Assembly (NCBI GenBank): GCA_965223085.1
Contig: OZ244981.1
Coordinates: 2,046,001 to 2,110,000 of the forward strand
Length of the DNA stretch: 64,000 nt
Direction of reading: 5' to 3'
From: CBDCVO01 sp965223085
Lineage (GTDB): Bacteria > Pseudomonadota > Gammaproteobacteria > Ga0077536
The notes under the pieces were generated by a model. The model was not told the DNA's origin. It saw nothing but the letters and a program-made list of their open reading frames with translations, and searched no databases. Below are positions 1 through 7,959 of the stretch, piece by piece (position 1 is the first letter of the stretch; every line of letters starts with the position of its first letter). A program made the translations under genes and the position numbers.

Positions 1-102
1 GGCGATTTTAACCCGGCGAGTATCGCCAAACGCCGGCAGCGCTCAATCGTGGCAGTCTGACAGCGGACGGCTCGCGAAGTTTTTCCGCCGGGACGTGATT
101 CG

Positions 103-558
103 TTACGACGAAGTGAGTCGCCCTTTGACTTTTTTGCTGACTGCGCCAGCGTCAGCGCGCCCGGTGATCTGCGGCTTCAAGTTAGCCATCACTTTTCCCA
201 TGTCCTTGATGCTCTGCGCGTCCGTCGCATCGATCGCGGCGTTGATGGCATCGTCAATTTCTTCCTCACTCAGCGGCGACGGAAGGTAGTCGGTGAGCAA
301 CTGCAGCTCTTCTTTTTCCTTGCTCGCGAGATCGTCGCGGCCTGCTGCTTCGAATTGCTTGATCGACTCGCGATGTTGATTTGCTAGCTTCGTGAGAACG
401 GCGAGCACGGTGGTATCGTCGAGATCCGCGCGCGTGTCGATTTCCTGTTGTTTGATCGCGGCGAGAATAAATCGTAAGTTACTCAGGCGAACTTTAGCGC
501 CGGATTTCAACGCCTGTTTAGTGTCTGCTTCGAGTCGCGCTTTGAGTTCTGATGGCAT
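103..558 (-). CDS. yqeY: GatB/YqeY domain protein
   Basis: A 151-residue protein of the YqeY family, close to the usual length of about 148. The family shares the C-terminal tRNA-binding-like domain of the GatB amidotransferase subunit; its exact role is unsettled, but it is nearly always next to rpsU and dnaG. Visible family features are the MPSELKARLEADTKQALKSG start, the charged DLASKEKEELQLL stretch near residue 80, and a C-terminal GKVMANLKPQITGRADAG segment. It lies 117 bp downstream of rpsU on the same strand, the standard gammaproteobacterial order, with dnaG expected beyond the left edge. The 102 bases left of its stop contain no recognisable dnaG start. Confidence 0.95.
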   Translation of the reverse strand: MPSELKARLEADTKQALKSGAKVRLSNLRFILAAIKQQEIDTRADLDDTTVLAVLTKLANQHRESIKQFEAAGRDDLASKEKEELQLLTDYLPSPLSEEEIDDAINAAIDATDAQSIKDMGKVMANLKPQITGRADAGAVSKKVKGRLTSS

Positions 559-675
559 GGGCCGAAATCTTCTGAGCTTGGATCACGCGCTTGCGGTTCG
601 CGCGAAGCGTCTTAATGATAGCGACACCGAACGTGGCGCCAGTCGCTAACGATGCAAGCACCGCGACTGCGGGCT

Positions 676-891
676 TTAATATTGGCGGATGCGACGGACC
701 ATTTGCCGCGCGGCTTTTTTTTGCCAACGTTTGACTGCTGCGGCGGCTTTGCGTTTTCGCTCCTGAGTAGGTTTTTCGTAGAATTCACGTTTATGGACTT
801 CGGCTAAAATGCCCGCTTTCTCGCAGGCGCGCTTGAAGCGCCGCATCGCGACGTCAAAGGGCTCGTTTTCGCGGACTTTTATCGACGGCAT
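676..891 (-). CDS. rpsU: 30S ribosomal protein S21
   Basis: A 71-residue highly basic protein, the exact length of gammaproteobacterial S21, beginning MPSIKVRENEPFDVAMRRFK and ending in an Arg/Lys-rich tail. S21 binds the 30S platform and helps early initiation. It is the first gene of the rpsU-yqeY pair on the minus strand and divergent from tsaD, so the promoters of both genes should lie in the 84 bp between them. The Shine-Dalgarno sequence is weak. Confidence 0.97.
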   Translation of the reverse strand: MPSIKVRENEPFDVAMRRFKRACEKAGILAEVHKREFYEKPTQERKRKAAAAVKRWQKKAARQMVRRIRQY

Positions 892-975
892 GAAAAATCT
901 TTATCGCTACGTTTCAGATGGTGAACAAGAAATAATAGTCAATACGCCGTCGATCGTCCACTGCTGGAGATGGCA

Positions 976-2001
976 ATGATCGTGTTGGGCCTAGAGACCT
1001 CGTGCGACGAGACAGCGGTAGCGCTCTATGCCGTGGAGCGCGGGCTGCTCGCCCACCGACTCTACAGCCAAGTTGCTGTGCATGCGGAATTTGGCGGTGT
1101 CGTGCCCGAACTGGCGGCCCGCGATCATATCCGCAAATTGGCGCCATTGACCGCTGAAATCCTGCGAGAGCAGGGGCTCACAGTGCCGGACCTCGGTGGT
1201 GTCGCCTACACCGCCGGTCCCGGTCTCGTTGGTGCATTGATGGTCGGAGCCTGTTTCGGCCGTAGTCTGGCATGGTCGGCTGGGATGCCCGCAGTCGCCG
1301 TGCACCATATGGAAGCGCATTTGCTTGCACCGATGTTGACGGCGGACCCGCCACACTTCCCATTTCTCGCCTTGCTGATCTCTGGCGGCCACACGCTATT
1401 GGTAAGCGTGGCGGGTATCGGTTGTTACGAGGTTTTGGGTGAAAGCCTCGACGATGCGGCGGGGGAGGCCTTCGACAAAACCGCCAAGTTGCTCGGTCTC
1501 GCTTACCCGGGCGGCCCGGAACTTGAACGTTTGGCGCTGTCCGGCGATGCCCAGCGTTTTCATTTTCCGCGGCCCATGACCGATCGGCCGGGCTTGGATT
1601 TCAGTTTCAGCGGTTTGAAGACTTATGCTGCAAATATCATTCGTGATCACCGCGATGATCCGACGGCACGCGCCGATATCGCGGCTGCTTTTACGGCGGC
1701 GATAGTCGATACGTTTGTGCTCAAGACTCGCCGAGCCATCGATGCGACCCGGCTAGATACGCTCGTAGTAGCTGGCGGGGTTAGTGCGAACCGTTCGTTG
1801 CGTGCGGGCTTGGATGCGCTCGCGGCCGCCTGCGGCATCAGGGTGTGTTATCCGGATTTCGAGTTTTGCACCGACAACGCCGCCATGGTTGCCTACGCTG
1901 GTTGTCAGCGCCTAGCCGCGGGACAGCACGATAATTTGTCCGTCGACGTGCGCTCCCGTTGGTCCTTGAACGATCTCACTCCGGTGCCTAGCGAAATGTA
2001 A
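976..2001 (+). CDS. tsaD: tRNA N6-adenosine threonylcarbamoyltransferase TsaD
   Basis: TsaD transfers the threonylcarbamoyl group from TC-AMP to A37 of ANN-decoding tRNAs, working with TsaB and TsaE in the cytoplasm. The 341-residue product starts MIVLGLETSCDETAVALY. It has the iron-binding His pair at residues 111 and 115 (VHHMEAHLL), LLISGGHT, and FSFSGLKT, all characteristic of the ASKHA-fold family. An upstream in-frame ATG at 970 exists, but GGAG at 966-969 abuts it and lies six bases before the ATG at 976, so 976 is the likelier start. Divergent from rpsU-yqeY, a common arrangement, and convergent with plsY. Confidence 0.96.
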   Translation: MIVLGLETSCDETAVALYAVERGLLAHRLYSQVAVHAEFGGVVPELAARDHIRKLAPLTAEILREQGLTVPDLGGVAYTAGPGLVGALMVGACFGRSLAWSAGMPAVAVHHMEAHLLAPMLTADPPHFPFLALLISGGHTLLVSVAGIGCYEVLGESLDDAAGEAFDKTAKLLGLAYPGGPELERLALSGDAQRFHFPRPMTDRPGLDFSFSGLKTYAANIIRDHRDDPTARADIAAAFTAAIVDTFVLKTRRAIDATRLDTLVVAGGVSANRSLRAGLDALAAACGIRVCYPDFEFCTDNAAMVAYAGCQRLAAGQHDNLSVDVRSRWSLNDLTPVPSEM

Positions 2002-2019
2002 GTCCGGCAGACTGTTGGC

Positions 2020-2616
2020 CTACCCCGCGCGGTGGCCGATACGGCTTTCGGTGCCGTTTCGTAGTTTTTCAATGTTGTTGCGGTGGCGGAAAAAAATGAG
2101 GCCCACCATTACCAGCAATGCCGCCAACCAAGCGGGCGCAACGTCCAAGCTTAGCGCGAACAGCGGTATTACGCCCGTAGCGAGCAGCGCCGCCAGCGAC
2201 GAATAACGCGTCAAGCCGGCTACTAACAGCCAGGTGACTGCGAACACCGCTGCGAAACGCCAATCCCAACCCAGTACAACACCGATGAATGTCGCGACGC
2301 CTTTGCCACCCCGAAAATTGAAAAACACCGGGAATAGGTGGCCAAGAAATGCGGCTAGTCCCACCGCCGCAATCGTGGCCGGCGTGGCATCCAAATAACG
2401 CGCGATAAGAACGGGTAGGAGTCCTTTGGCGATATCGCCTAGCAAGGTCACGATACCGGCCCGTTGGCCGTGAGCGCGCAACATATTGGTCGCGCCGGGG
2501 TTACCGGAGCCGATGGTGCGCGGATCACTTAAACCGCCGAGGCGAGCGATCACGACGGCGCAAGATACCGATCCCAGCAAATACGCGATCACGATGAGTA
2601 GAGCGGTTGCACCCAT
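2020..2616 (-). CDS. plsY: glycerol-3-phosphate acyltransferase PlsY
   Basis: PlsY is an inner-membrane enzyme that acylates glycerol-3-phosphate with acyl-phosphate made by PlsX, the first step of phospholipid synthesis. The 198-residue protein is almost entirely hydrophobic, with several membrane spans, and carries the family signatures SGNPGATNMLR near residue 37 and FRGGKGVAT near residue 101. Convergent with tsaD (18-bp gap) and divergent from folB, a neighbourhood common in gammaproteobacteria. Confidence 0.95.
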   Translation of the reverse strand: MGATALLIVIAYLLGSVSCAVVIARLGGLSDPRTIGSGNPGATNMLRAHGQRAGIVTLLGDIAKGLLPVLIARYLDATPATIAAVGLAAFLGHLFPVFFNFRGGKGVATFIGVVLGWDWRFAAVFAVTWLLVAGLTRYSSLAALLATGVIPLFALSLDVAPAWLAALLVMVGLIFFRHRNNIEKLRNGTESRIGHRAG

Positions 2617-2679
2617 AGCGTCATTGAAACGCAGTCGATCTCCGCGATCAAGATGAATATCTCGGTATACTTGGTTTTA

Positions 2680-3060
2680 ATGGGATACCGCACTAGCAGC
2701 GACATCGTTTTTCTCCACGGCCTCGAAATCGATACCGTTATCGGGATTTGGGACTGGGAGCGTCGCATCAAGCAACCGCTCATTGTCGACCTGGACCTCG
2801 CGGCAGATGTCGCCCGCGCCGCTCGCAGTGATAGCATCGACGACACCGTCGACTATAAAGCGGTAACGCAACGTATTTTGCGGATCGCCGGGGATCATGA
2901 GTTTCTGCTCGTTGAAACGCTTGCCGAACACATTGCGGCTACAATTCTCGAAGAATTCGACGTTCCTTGGTTGCGGCTCAAAATCAATAAACGGGGGGCT
3001 GTGCGACAGGCCCGTGACGTCGGTGTGATCATCGAACGCGCAGTGGCAGATGGGCGGTAA
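2680..3060 (+). CDS. folB: dihydroneopterin aldolase FolB
   Basis: FolB converts 7,8-dihydroneopterin to 6-hydroxymethyl-dihydropterin in folate synthesis. The protein shows the family opening DIVFLHGLEIDTVIGIWDWE, the central DDTVDYKAVTQ segment, and a C-terminal LRLKINKRGAVRQARDVGV with the catalytic-region Lys. Two starts are possible: ATG 2653 adds nine hydrophobic residues with no family counterpart, and ATG 2680 gives 126 residues, nearer the usual 118-120. I chose 2680; neither has a good Shine-Dalgarno sequence. A TATACT hexamer at 2666-2671 could be a -10 element. The stop overlaps the folK start as TAATG, so the two are translationally coupled. Confidence 0.9.
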   Translation: MGYRTSSDIVFLHGLEIDTVIGIWDWERRIKQPLIVDLDLAADVARAARSDSIDDTVDYKAVTQRILRIAGDHEFLLVETLAEHIAATILEEFDVPWLRLKINKRGAVRQARDVGVIIERAVADGR

Positions 3061-3557
3061 TGACACAGGTTTACATTAGCGTCGGATCCAACATCGAACC
3101 GCAATGCAACGTGCGCTCGGCGCTGACGGCGTTGCGCGCCCAATTCGGATCGCTGGAGGTATCGCCCGTGTATCGCAGCCGCGCGGTCGGATTTTCGGGT
3201 GACGATTTTTTGAATCTCGTGGTGGGTTGTCAAACTTCGATGACAATCGAAGCGATGCGCGCGTTGCTGCGTCGTATAGAAGAACAGCACGGGCGCGTTC
3301 GAGGTGGTGAGAAGTTCGCGGCACGGCCGTTAGACCTCGATCTGCTGATTTATGGCGAAGAAGTGCGTGGCGACCAAGATATGCGGCTACCACATCCCGA
3401 TATCACGAAATATGCCTTCGTGCTACAGCCGCTCGTGGATCTTGCAGCGGGCGAGGTACATCCCGAATTAGGCATCGATTTTGGCACCTTATGGACGCGT
3501 TCCTCGTTTGCGAGCGCACCGTTACAACGGGTGTTTTTGAGGGAGGAAACATGTTAG
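3060..3557 (+). CDS. folK: 2-amino-4-hydroxy-6-hydroxymethyldihydropteridine diphosphokinase
   Basis: FolK transfers pyrophosphate from ATP to the pterin alcohol made by FolB, the next step to dihydropteroate. The 165-residue protein has YISVGSNIEP at the N-terminus, the Mg/ATP site RPLDLDLLIYG near residue 91, and LPHPD near residue 109. It overlaps folB by one base and is itself overlapped by the next lipoprotein gene by seven bases, so the three genes probably form one transcript. Confidence 0.96.
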   Translation: MTQVYISVGSNIEPQCNVRSALTALRAQFGSLEVSPVYRSRAVGFSGDDFLNLVVGCQTSMTIEAMRALLRRIEEQHGRVRGGEKFAARPLDLDLLIYGEEVRGDQDMRLPHPDITKYAFVLQPLVDLAAGEVHPELGIDFGTLWTRSSFASAPLQRVFLREETC

Positions 3558-4063
3558 CCGATGAAATCGTATCAGCGGCACGTGCGCGGTGCCCGGGGCA
3601 TAGGATCAAGTCCCAATTCTTACTGGCGTTGATGCTGTGCGTGCTTGCTTTGCAGGGTTGCGACATTCGCAAACCTAGCGTAGATAAGCGCTTGCAGGCA
3701 CTAGATACGGTCGTGCGAACCTATCGGAAGCTGATGCGATGGGGTTATTACGAACAAGCGGCGCAGTATTTGAAAGCGCGCGATGAGAGCGACCTAAGTC
3801 CAAACCTCGAACACCTATCTCACTTCAAAGTGACCGGCTTTTATGTCGGTGAGCGTCTCGCGACCGATGCCGCGATGGAGGCTCGAGTGTTGGCGCAAAT
3901 CCAATACTATGATATCGACTCCGGAGTCGCGGAGAGTTACCGCGACGATCAGTTTTGGTGGTATGACGAAACCGAAAAACGGTGGTATTTAGGTACGCCG
4001 ATGCCAAATTTTGGCGCACCTCGTAGCGCAAAACCGACGGCGTCCTCGCGGGATCACAAATAG
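3551..4063 (+). CDS. putative lipoprotein downstream of folK
   Basis: Not assigned to a named family. The start at 3551 is supported by a strong GGAGG at 3542-3546; a longer frame from 3491 lacks this. The 170-residue product has a basic n-region, a hydrophobic stretch (residues 22-34) and a lipobox LALQGC with Cys37, so it should be a lipid-anchored exported protein. The mature part (YRKLMRWGYYEQAAQYL, later QFWWYDETEKRWYLG) is rich in aromatic residues and looks like a small globular outer-membrane-associated domain. It overlaps folK by seven bases and is convergent with the pteridine reductase gene, overlapping it by ten. Confidence 0.8.
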   Translation: MLADEIVSAARARCPGHRIKSQFLLALMLCVLALQGCDIRKPSVDKRLQALDTVVRTYRKLMRWGYYEQAAQYLKARDESDLSPNLEHLSHFKVTGFYVGERLATDAAMEARVLAQIQYYDIDSGVAESYRDDQFWWYDETEKRWYLGTPMPNFGAPRSAKPTASSRDHK

Positions 4064-4779
4064 AGGTGTTGGCCACCGTCTACGGTAATTACTTCGCCCG
4101 TCACAAACCGTGCAGAAGCGAGATAGCTAACCGCGGCGGCGATATCGTCCGGATCGCCGCGTCGTTGCAGTGGCGTGCGAGCCACGATATCACTGCGAAT
4201 TTGTCTACTACTGTCGTCCGCCCACAGTATCGCGCCGGGCGCAACCGCATTTACGCGGATCTCCGGTGCGAGTTCGCGCGCCAAAGCACGGGTGAGCGCG
4301 ACTAAACTCGCTTTAGATACCGAATAAAGTGGGTACTCGGGTTTCGGTCTCTCGGCGTATACATCGGCGATGTTCACGATGTTACCCGCGTTTGCGCGCA
4401 ACCACGGCAATGAGGCTTGGGTAAGGAAAAACGGGGCTTTGAGGTTGACGTCAAAGATCCCCTCCCAATCCGTCAGGCTACATTCTTCCACCACGGTGCG
4501 CGGAAAGACGGCCGCGTTATTAATGAGTAGATCGAGCCGCCCATAACATGCGATCGTGTCGTCAACCACGGCTTGCGGCGCTTGTGGTGTCGCCAAATCG
4601 GCAGCTATGGCGCAGGCCGATCCGTCTCGTGCCGCATTGAGTTGTGCCGCTAAGTCAGTCGCCGCAGCGTGAGACTTGTGATAGTGCAGCGCCAGGCGAT
4701 AACCGCGCGCGTGCAAAGCACGGGCAATGGCTGCGCCCAGACGGCGCGCGGCGCCCGTGACTAAGACCACCGGGCTCAT
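4054..4779 (-). CDS. pteridine reductase (FolM-type short-chain dehydrogenase)
   Basis: A 241-residue short-chain dehydrogenase. The NADPH loop is TGAARRLG, with Arg where ordinary SDRs have Gly, the mark of pteridine reductases such as PTR1 and FolM. NNAAVFPRT, the YSVSK catalytic Tyr/Lys pair and the C-terminal VTGEVITVDGGQ are also present. Expected reaction: NADPH reduction of dihydropterins or dihydrofolate. The start at 4779 gives MSPVVLVTGAARRLG; a longer frame to 4860 would overlap the divergent midA gene and add nothing conserved. Its position beside folB and folK supports a folate or pterin role, possibly as an alternative dihydrofolate reductase. Confidence 0.88.
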   Translation of the reverse strand: MSPVVLVTGAARRLGAAIARALHARGYRLALHYHKSHAAATDLAAQLNAARDGSACAIAADLATPQAPQAVVDDTIACYGRLDLLINNAAVFPRTVVEECSLTDWEGIFDVNLKAPFFLTQASLPWLRANAGNIVNIADVYAERPKPEYPLYSVSKASLVALTRALARELAPEIRVNAVAPGAILWADDSSRQIRSDIVARTPLQRRGDPDDIAAAVSYLASARFVTGEVITVDGGQHLYL

Positions 4780-4793
4780 GATAAGGTCTGCAT

Positions 4794-5957
4794 ATGCATG
4801 GCCAAGACAGGGTAATCGATTCGCCTGCGGCTGCGAAGTTAAGCCGTAACGCTGAAGCACTGGCGCGCGATGAAATCGCCGCGCGCGGCAGCATTAGCTT
4901 CGATCGCTTTATGGAAATCGCGCTCTATGCACCGCAGGTCGGTTATTACACCAGCGCCCACAATCCCTTCGGTAGCGGCGGCGATTTTGTCACTGCCCCG
5001 GAGATTTCACCTTTATTCGGCCAAGCTGTAGCGCGGCAATGTGCCGACATCTTGCAACAAACGAACGGCGCGGTGTGCGAATTTGGCGCAGGTTCCGGGC
5101 GTTTGGCCATGAGTGTGCTGAGCGAATTGGAAGTACTGCAAGCGGTACCTGAGAACTACTTTATTGTCGAGCTAAATCCGGCTCTACGGGACCATCAGCG
5201 CACGAATCTCAAGGCACATCTGGGGGCCGATTTGTTCGCGAGACTGACCTGGCTTCAAGCACCGCCGCCGGCCATGGCGGGCGTGGTGCTGGCTAACGAA
5301 ATCCTCGACGCCCTACCGGTAAAGTTGTTCCGTTTATATCCGGGCGAGATTCGGGAGCGTCGCGTCGCGATTGACGATGGTGCGTTAGCATTCGTCGACG
5401 AGGTCGCCGAGGCAACACTAGCGAGCGCCGTCGCAGCCCGTTTGCCGTGGTCTCGCGATGACTACAGCCCGGGCCATAGTGCCGAGATCAATTTAAACGC
5501 GGATGCGTGGATCGGAGACCTCAGCCGTTTTTTGATCCACGGTTGCGCGCTGATCAGCGATTACGGTGATGTACGCCGCGCTTATTACCATCCGGATCGC
5601 CCTTCCGGCACCCTGATGTGCCATACGCGGCATCACAGCCACGACGCGCCGTTGTTGCTGGTGGGCGCGCAGGACATTACCACCGCGATCGATTTTACCG
5701 CGGTAGCTGAGGCCGCTGACGCTGTGGCCTTGGACGTTTTAGGTTTTTGCGAACAAAGTTATTTTTTGTTGAGTTGCGGCATCGACGAGCTGCTCGGACG
5801 CGCCGGCACCTGGGATGCTTTGCAAGCCGCGCAGCAAGCGAAAACGCTGCTCCTACCGGCGCAGATGGGGTCGCGTTGCAAGTTCATCGCGCTCGGAAAA
5901 AACTGGCACGCGAAGCTACGGGGGTTCGGGATGCGCGACGATCGTCATCAATTGTGA
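4794..5957 (+). CDS. SAM-dependent methyltransferase, MidA/NDUFAF7 family
   Basis: A 387-residue member of the DUF185 (Methyltransf_28) family, which includes mitochondrial NDUFAF7/MidA, an arginine methyltransferase acting on a complex I subunit; the bacterial substrate is not known. Visible motifs: FMEIALYAPQVGYYTS near residue 40, GGDFVTAPEISPLFG near residue 62, the SAM-binding EFGAGSGRLA near residue 100, and ANEILDALPVKLF near residue 166. AAGGT six bases before the ATG at 4794 supports this start. Divergent from the pteridine reductase with only 14 bp between start codons, so each promoter must lie in the other gene. Confidence 0.9.
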   Translation: MHGQDRVIDSPAAAKLSRNAEALARDEIAARGSISFDRFMEIALYAPQVGYYTSAHNPFGSGGDFVTAPEISPLFGQAVARQCADILQQTNGAVCEFGAGSGRLAMSVLSELEVLQAVPENYFIVELNPALRDHQRTNLKAHLGADLFARLTWLQAPPPAMAGVVLANEILDALPVKLFRLYPGEIRERRVAIDDGALAFVDEVAEATLASAVAARLPWSRDDYSPGHSAEINLNADAWIGDLSRFLIHGCALISDYGDVRRAYYHPDRPSGTLMCHTRHHSHDAPLLLVGAQDITTAIDFTAVAEAADAVALDVLGFCEQSYFLLSCGIDELLGRAGTWDALQAAQQAKTLLLPAQMGSRCKFIALGKNWHAKLRGFGMRDDRHQL

Positions 5958-5971
5958 ACAGGCTTGGCAGC

Positions 5972-6000
5972 CTGTCACAGTCTCGCTATGGTCATATACT
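5972..6000 (+). promoter_or_regulatory. probable sigma-70 promoter for msrA
   Basis: CTGTCA at 5972-5977 (four of six to TTGACA) and TATACT at 5995-6000 (five of six to TATAAT), separated by 17 bp, about 107 bp upstream of the msrA start and just after the preceding gene's stop. Predicted by eye only. Confidence 0.5.
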
Positions 6001-6106
6001 GAAGCGTTAATTTTTCTGTTCGTTATCGGAGTCCAGTCTGACTAAGGCGCGCAACTTATTGGCCGCTTAGTAGTCTGAAGTGGAACTCACACAAGCAGGT
6101 ATTTTG

Positions 6107-6733
6107 ATGTTTCGACTCGCACAGTTTTTTATATTGATAATCGGCTGCGGCCTCGGATCGTGGTCGGCATTGGCTGCCAACAGCGTCGCCGCGCCTAATA
6201 CTGCGACCGCGATTTTTGCTGGTGGTTGTTTTTGGTGCATGGAACCACCGTTCGACAAGTTAGCAGGGGTTATTTCCACCACGTCGGGCTACATCGGTGG
6301 CACGACCGCGAACCCGACTTATAAACAAGTCTCGGCGGGTGGAACAGGGCACGCCGAGGCCGTCGCGATTTCGTATGATCCGGAGCAGGTGAATTATAAA
6401 ACCTTGCTTAAGGTTTTTTGGCGTAACATCGATCCGACGAGCGCAAACGGTCAGTTTTGCGACCGCGGGCATCAATATCGTTCAGCGGTATTTTATTTGA
6501 ACCGTGAGCAGCAGTTGGCGGCTGAGCACAGCAAGCGTCAACTCGAGGCTTCGGAGCAGTTTTCAGGGGGACTCGCCACCGAAATCGTCGCCGCCGGCAC
6601 GTTCTACCCAGCAGAGGATTATCATCAAGATTACTATCGGAAAAACCCGTTGCGGTACCGTTTCTATCGTTACAATTGCGGCCGTGACGAGCGCTTGCGG
6701 GAAGTGTGGGGCGCAGCGGCCGAAAAACACTAG
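6107..6733 (+). CDS. msrA: exported peptide methionine (S)-S-oxide reductase MsrA
   Basis: MsrA reduces methionine-S-sulfoxide in proteins. The catalytic Cys motif is GGCFWCMEPPF, followed by TTSGYIGG and YKQVSAGGTGHAEAV, and then GQFCDRGHQYRSAVFY, all diagnostic. The N-terminus from ATG 6107 (MFRLAQFFILIIGCGLGSWSALA) is a typical signal peptide, so the enzyme should act in the periplasm on oxidised envelope proteins, unlike the cytoplasmic E. coli enzyme. A GTG at 6080 would extend the frame by nine residues without an n-region and is less likely. It appears monocistronic. Confidence 0.93.
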   Translation: MFRLAQFFILIIGCGLGSWSALAANSVAAPNTATAIFAGGCFWCMEPPFDKLAGVISTTSGYIGGTTANPTYKQVSAGGTGHAEAVAISYDPEQVNYKTLLKVFWRNIDPTSANGQFCDRGHQYRSAVFYLNREQQLAAEHSKRQLEASEQFSGGLATEIVAAGTFYPAEDYHQDYYRKNPLRYRFYRYNCGRDERLREVWGAAAEKH

Positions 6734-6830
6734 GCGGTGCGCAAAAGGGGGCATTAAACCAACGGGTATTGCGGCCGAAACATATGCCAAGGGGCGACTT
6801 TAATAATGGTCGTGCATTGTAATTCGCTTG

Positions 6831-6956
6831 GCGGCCCGGATATTGCACCAGGCGCTCGCTGCGCACACGCCGCTTGGTTGACTTTTCATTGTTCGACGGT
6901 GGGGCATAAAAAAGTGCAAATGGTAATCCGCGGTCCTCGTGCAATATCCGGGCTAG
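6831..6956. repeat. intergenic inverted-repeat element (copy 1)
   Basis: Two inverted arms bound this 126-bp segment. The left arm (reverse complement of CGCCTGGTGCAATATCCGGG) begins near 6833, and the right arm CCTCGTGCAATATCCGGG ends at 6956 with GGCTAG. The core GTGCAATATCCGGGCTAG recurs at seven other places in this window, always between genes. It sits between msrA and the cyclase-like gene. No reading frame of note lies inside. Confidence 0.75.
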
Positions 6957-7007
6957 ATTTTCGTTGGGCGATCGTCGCACCACATGGCCTGAGCATATAA
7001 ACGTCAC

Positions 7008-7946
7008 ATGAGCATGGATACGAATACGAACACCGACACGCAGCAGCTCGATGCCTGCCAAGTAGTAATGTTTACCGACATCGTGGGCAGCACCGCGCTA
7101 TATGAGCGTTTCGGTGACGACGAGGCGTTGCGGCTGATCGAAGAAACGCTCGAGTTGGTCGTGCGCATCTCGCAGTTTCGCAATGGCAAATCCGTCGCCC
7201 AGCTTGGCGATGAAGCGATGGTCATGTTTACGGATCCCGGCGACGCGGCCGCGGCGGCGTGCGATATTCACGGGCAACTGGCCGAACTGCGCGAATCGAG
7301 CGACAACCCCGCGGGTAAGACCGTTCGGATCGGCATGCATTATGGAAATGTTTTGACCAGCGCAGACGCGATGCTGACAGAGACCGCGAAGCTTGCGCAT
7401 TGGGCGACTTCGAATGCAAAAGCCGAGCAGACTTTAGCAACCAAGGATCTCATCGATCGTTTGCCTACGGTGTTCCGTTCGGTGTCCCGCTACGTCGATG
7501 ATGAAACATGGGATGGTGGCGCGCTGACGCACATACCGATCTTCGAAGTGATTTGGGACTTAGGTGAAGCGACCGTTTTTCGTGTGGGCGAGAAAACCCG
7601 TGCAGGCGCGTCGGGTTATGCCAAGCTTATCGTTAGCTACCATGGCGAAGAGCTCATCATCGATAGCGACCGGCCAACCATCACCGTTGGTCGCGCACCT
7701 GAAAATGATCTTGTGATCGTGCACGATTTAGTGTCACGACATCACATGAGTTTGCAACTACGCCGTGGCCGTTGCGCCTTAACGGATAAAAGCACCAATG
7801 GTAGTGTGGTCCTACCGCTGGGCGGCGAACGTGTCAGCGTCAGGCGTGATACCACGATTTTGGAAGGCAGCGGTCAGATTACACTTGGGCAACCGTCGCA
7901 ACCGGATCCCATCTTGGTGTTACTCTACGAGTGCGTCGCCGCATAA
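7008..7946 (+). CDS. class III cyclase-like protein with C-terminal FHA domain
   Basis: A 312-residue two-domain protein. Residues about 15-170 resemble a class III nucleotide cyclase domain: VVMFTDIVGSTALYERFGD holds the first metal Asp and QLGDEAMVMF the second. The region that normally has V-N-x-A-x-R reads TETAKLAHWA, so the transition-state Asn and Arg appear to be missing. Residues about 215-300 form an FHA phosphothreonine-binding domain (TVGRAPENDLVI, VSRHHMS, DKSTNGS). The cyclase activity may therefore be lost or altered, with the protein acting as a sensor or scaffold for phosphorylated partners. No kinase is adjacent. Downstream cca is convergent. Confidence 0.85.
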   Translation: MSMDTNTNTDTQQLDACQVVMFTDIVGSTALYERFGDDEALRLIEETLELVVRISQFRNGKSVAQLGDEAMVMFTDPGDAAAAACDIHGQLAELRESSDNPAGKTVRIGMHYGNVLTSADAMLTETAKLAHWATSNAKAEQTLATKDLIDRLPTVFRSVSRYVDDETWDGGALTHIPIFEVIWDLGEATVFRVGEKTRAGASGYAKLIVSYHGEELIIDSDRPTITVGRAPENDLVIVHDLVSRHHMSLQLRRGRCALTDKSTNGSVVLPLGGERVSVRRDTTILEGSGQITLGQPSQPDPILVLLYECVAA

Positions 7947-7959
7947 ACCCCGCGCTAAC

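Noticed and set aside
1..102. Start of dnaG
   Set aside because: Expected from the usual rpsU-yqeY-dnaG order, but the 102 bases show no start codon with a DnaG-like beginning; the gene presumably starts beyond the edge.
518..727. 69-codon minus-strand frame between rpsU and yqeY
   Set aside because: It overlaps the starts or ends of two well-established genes and has no recognisable domain.
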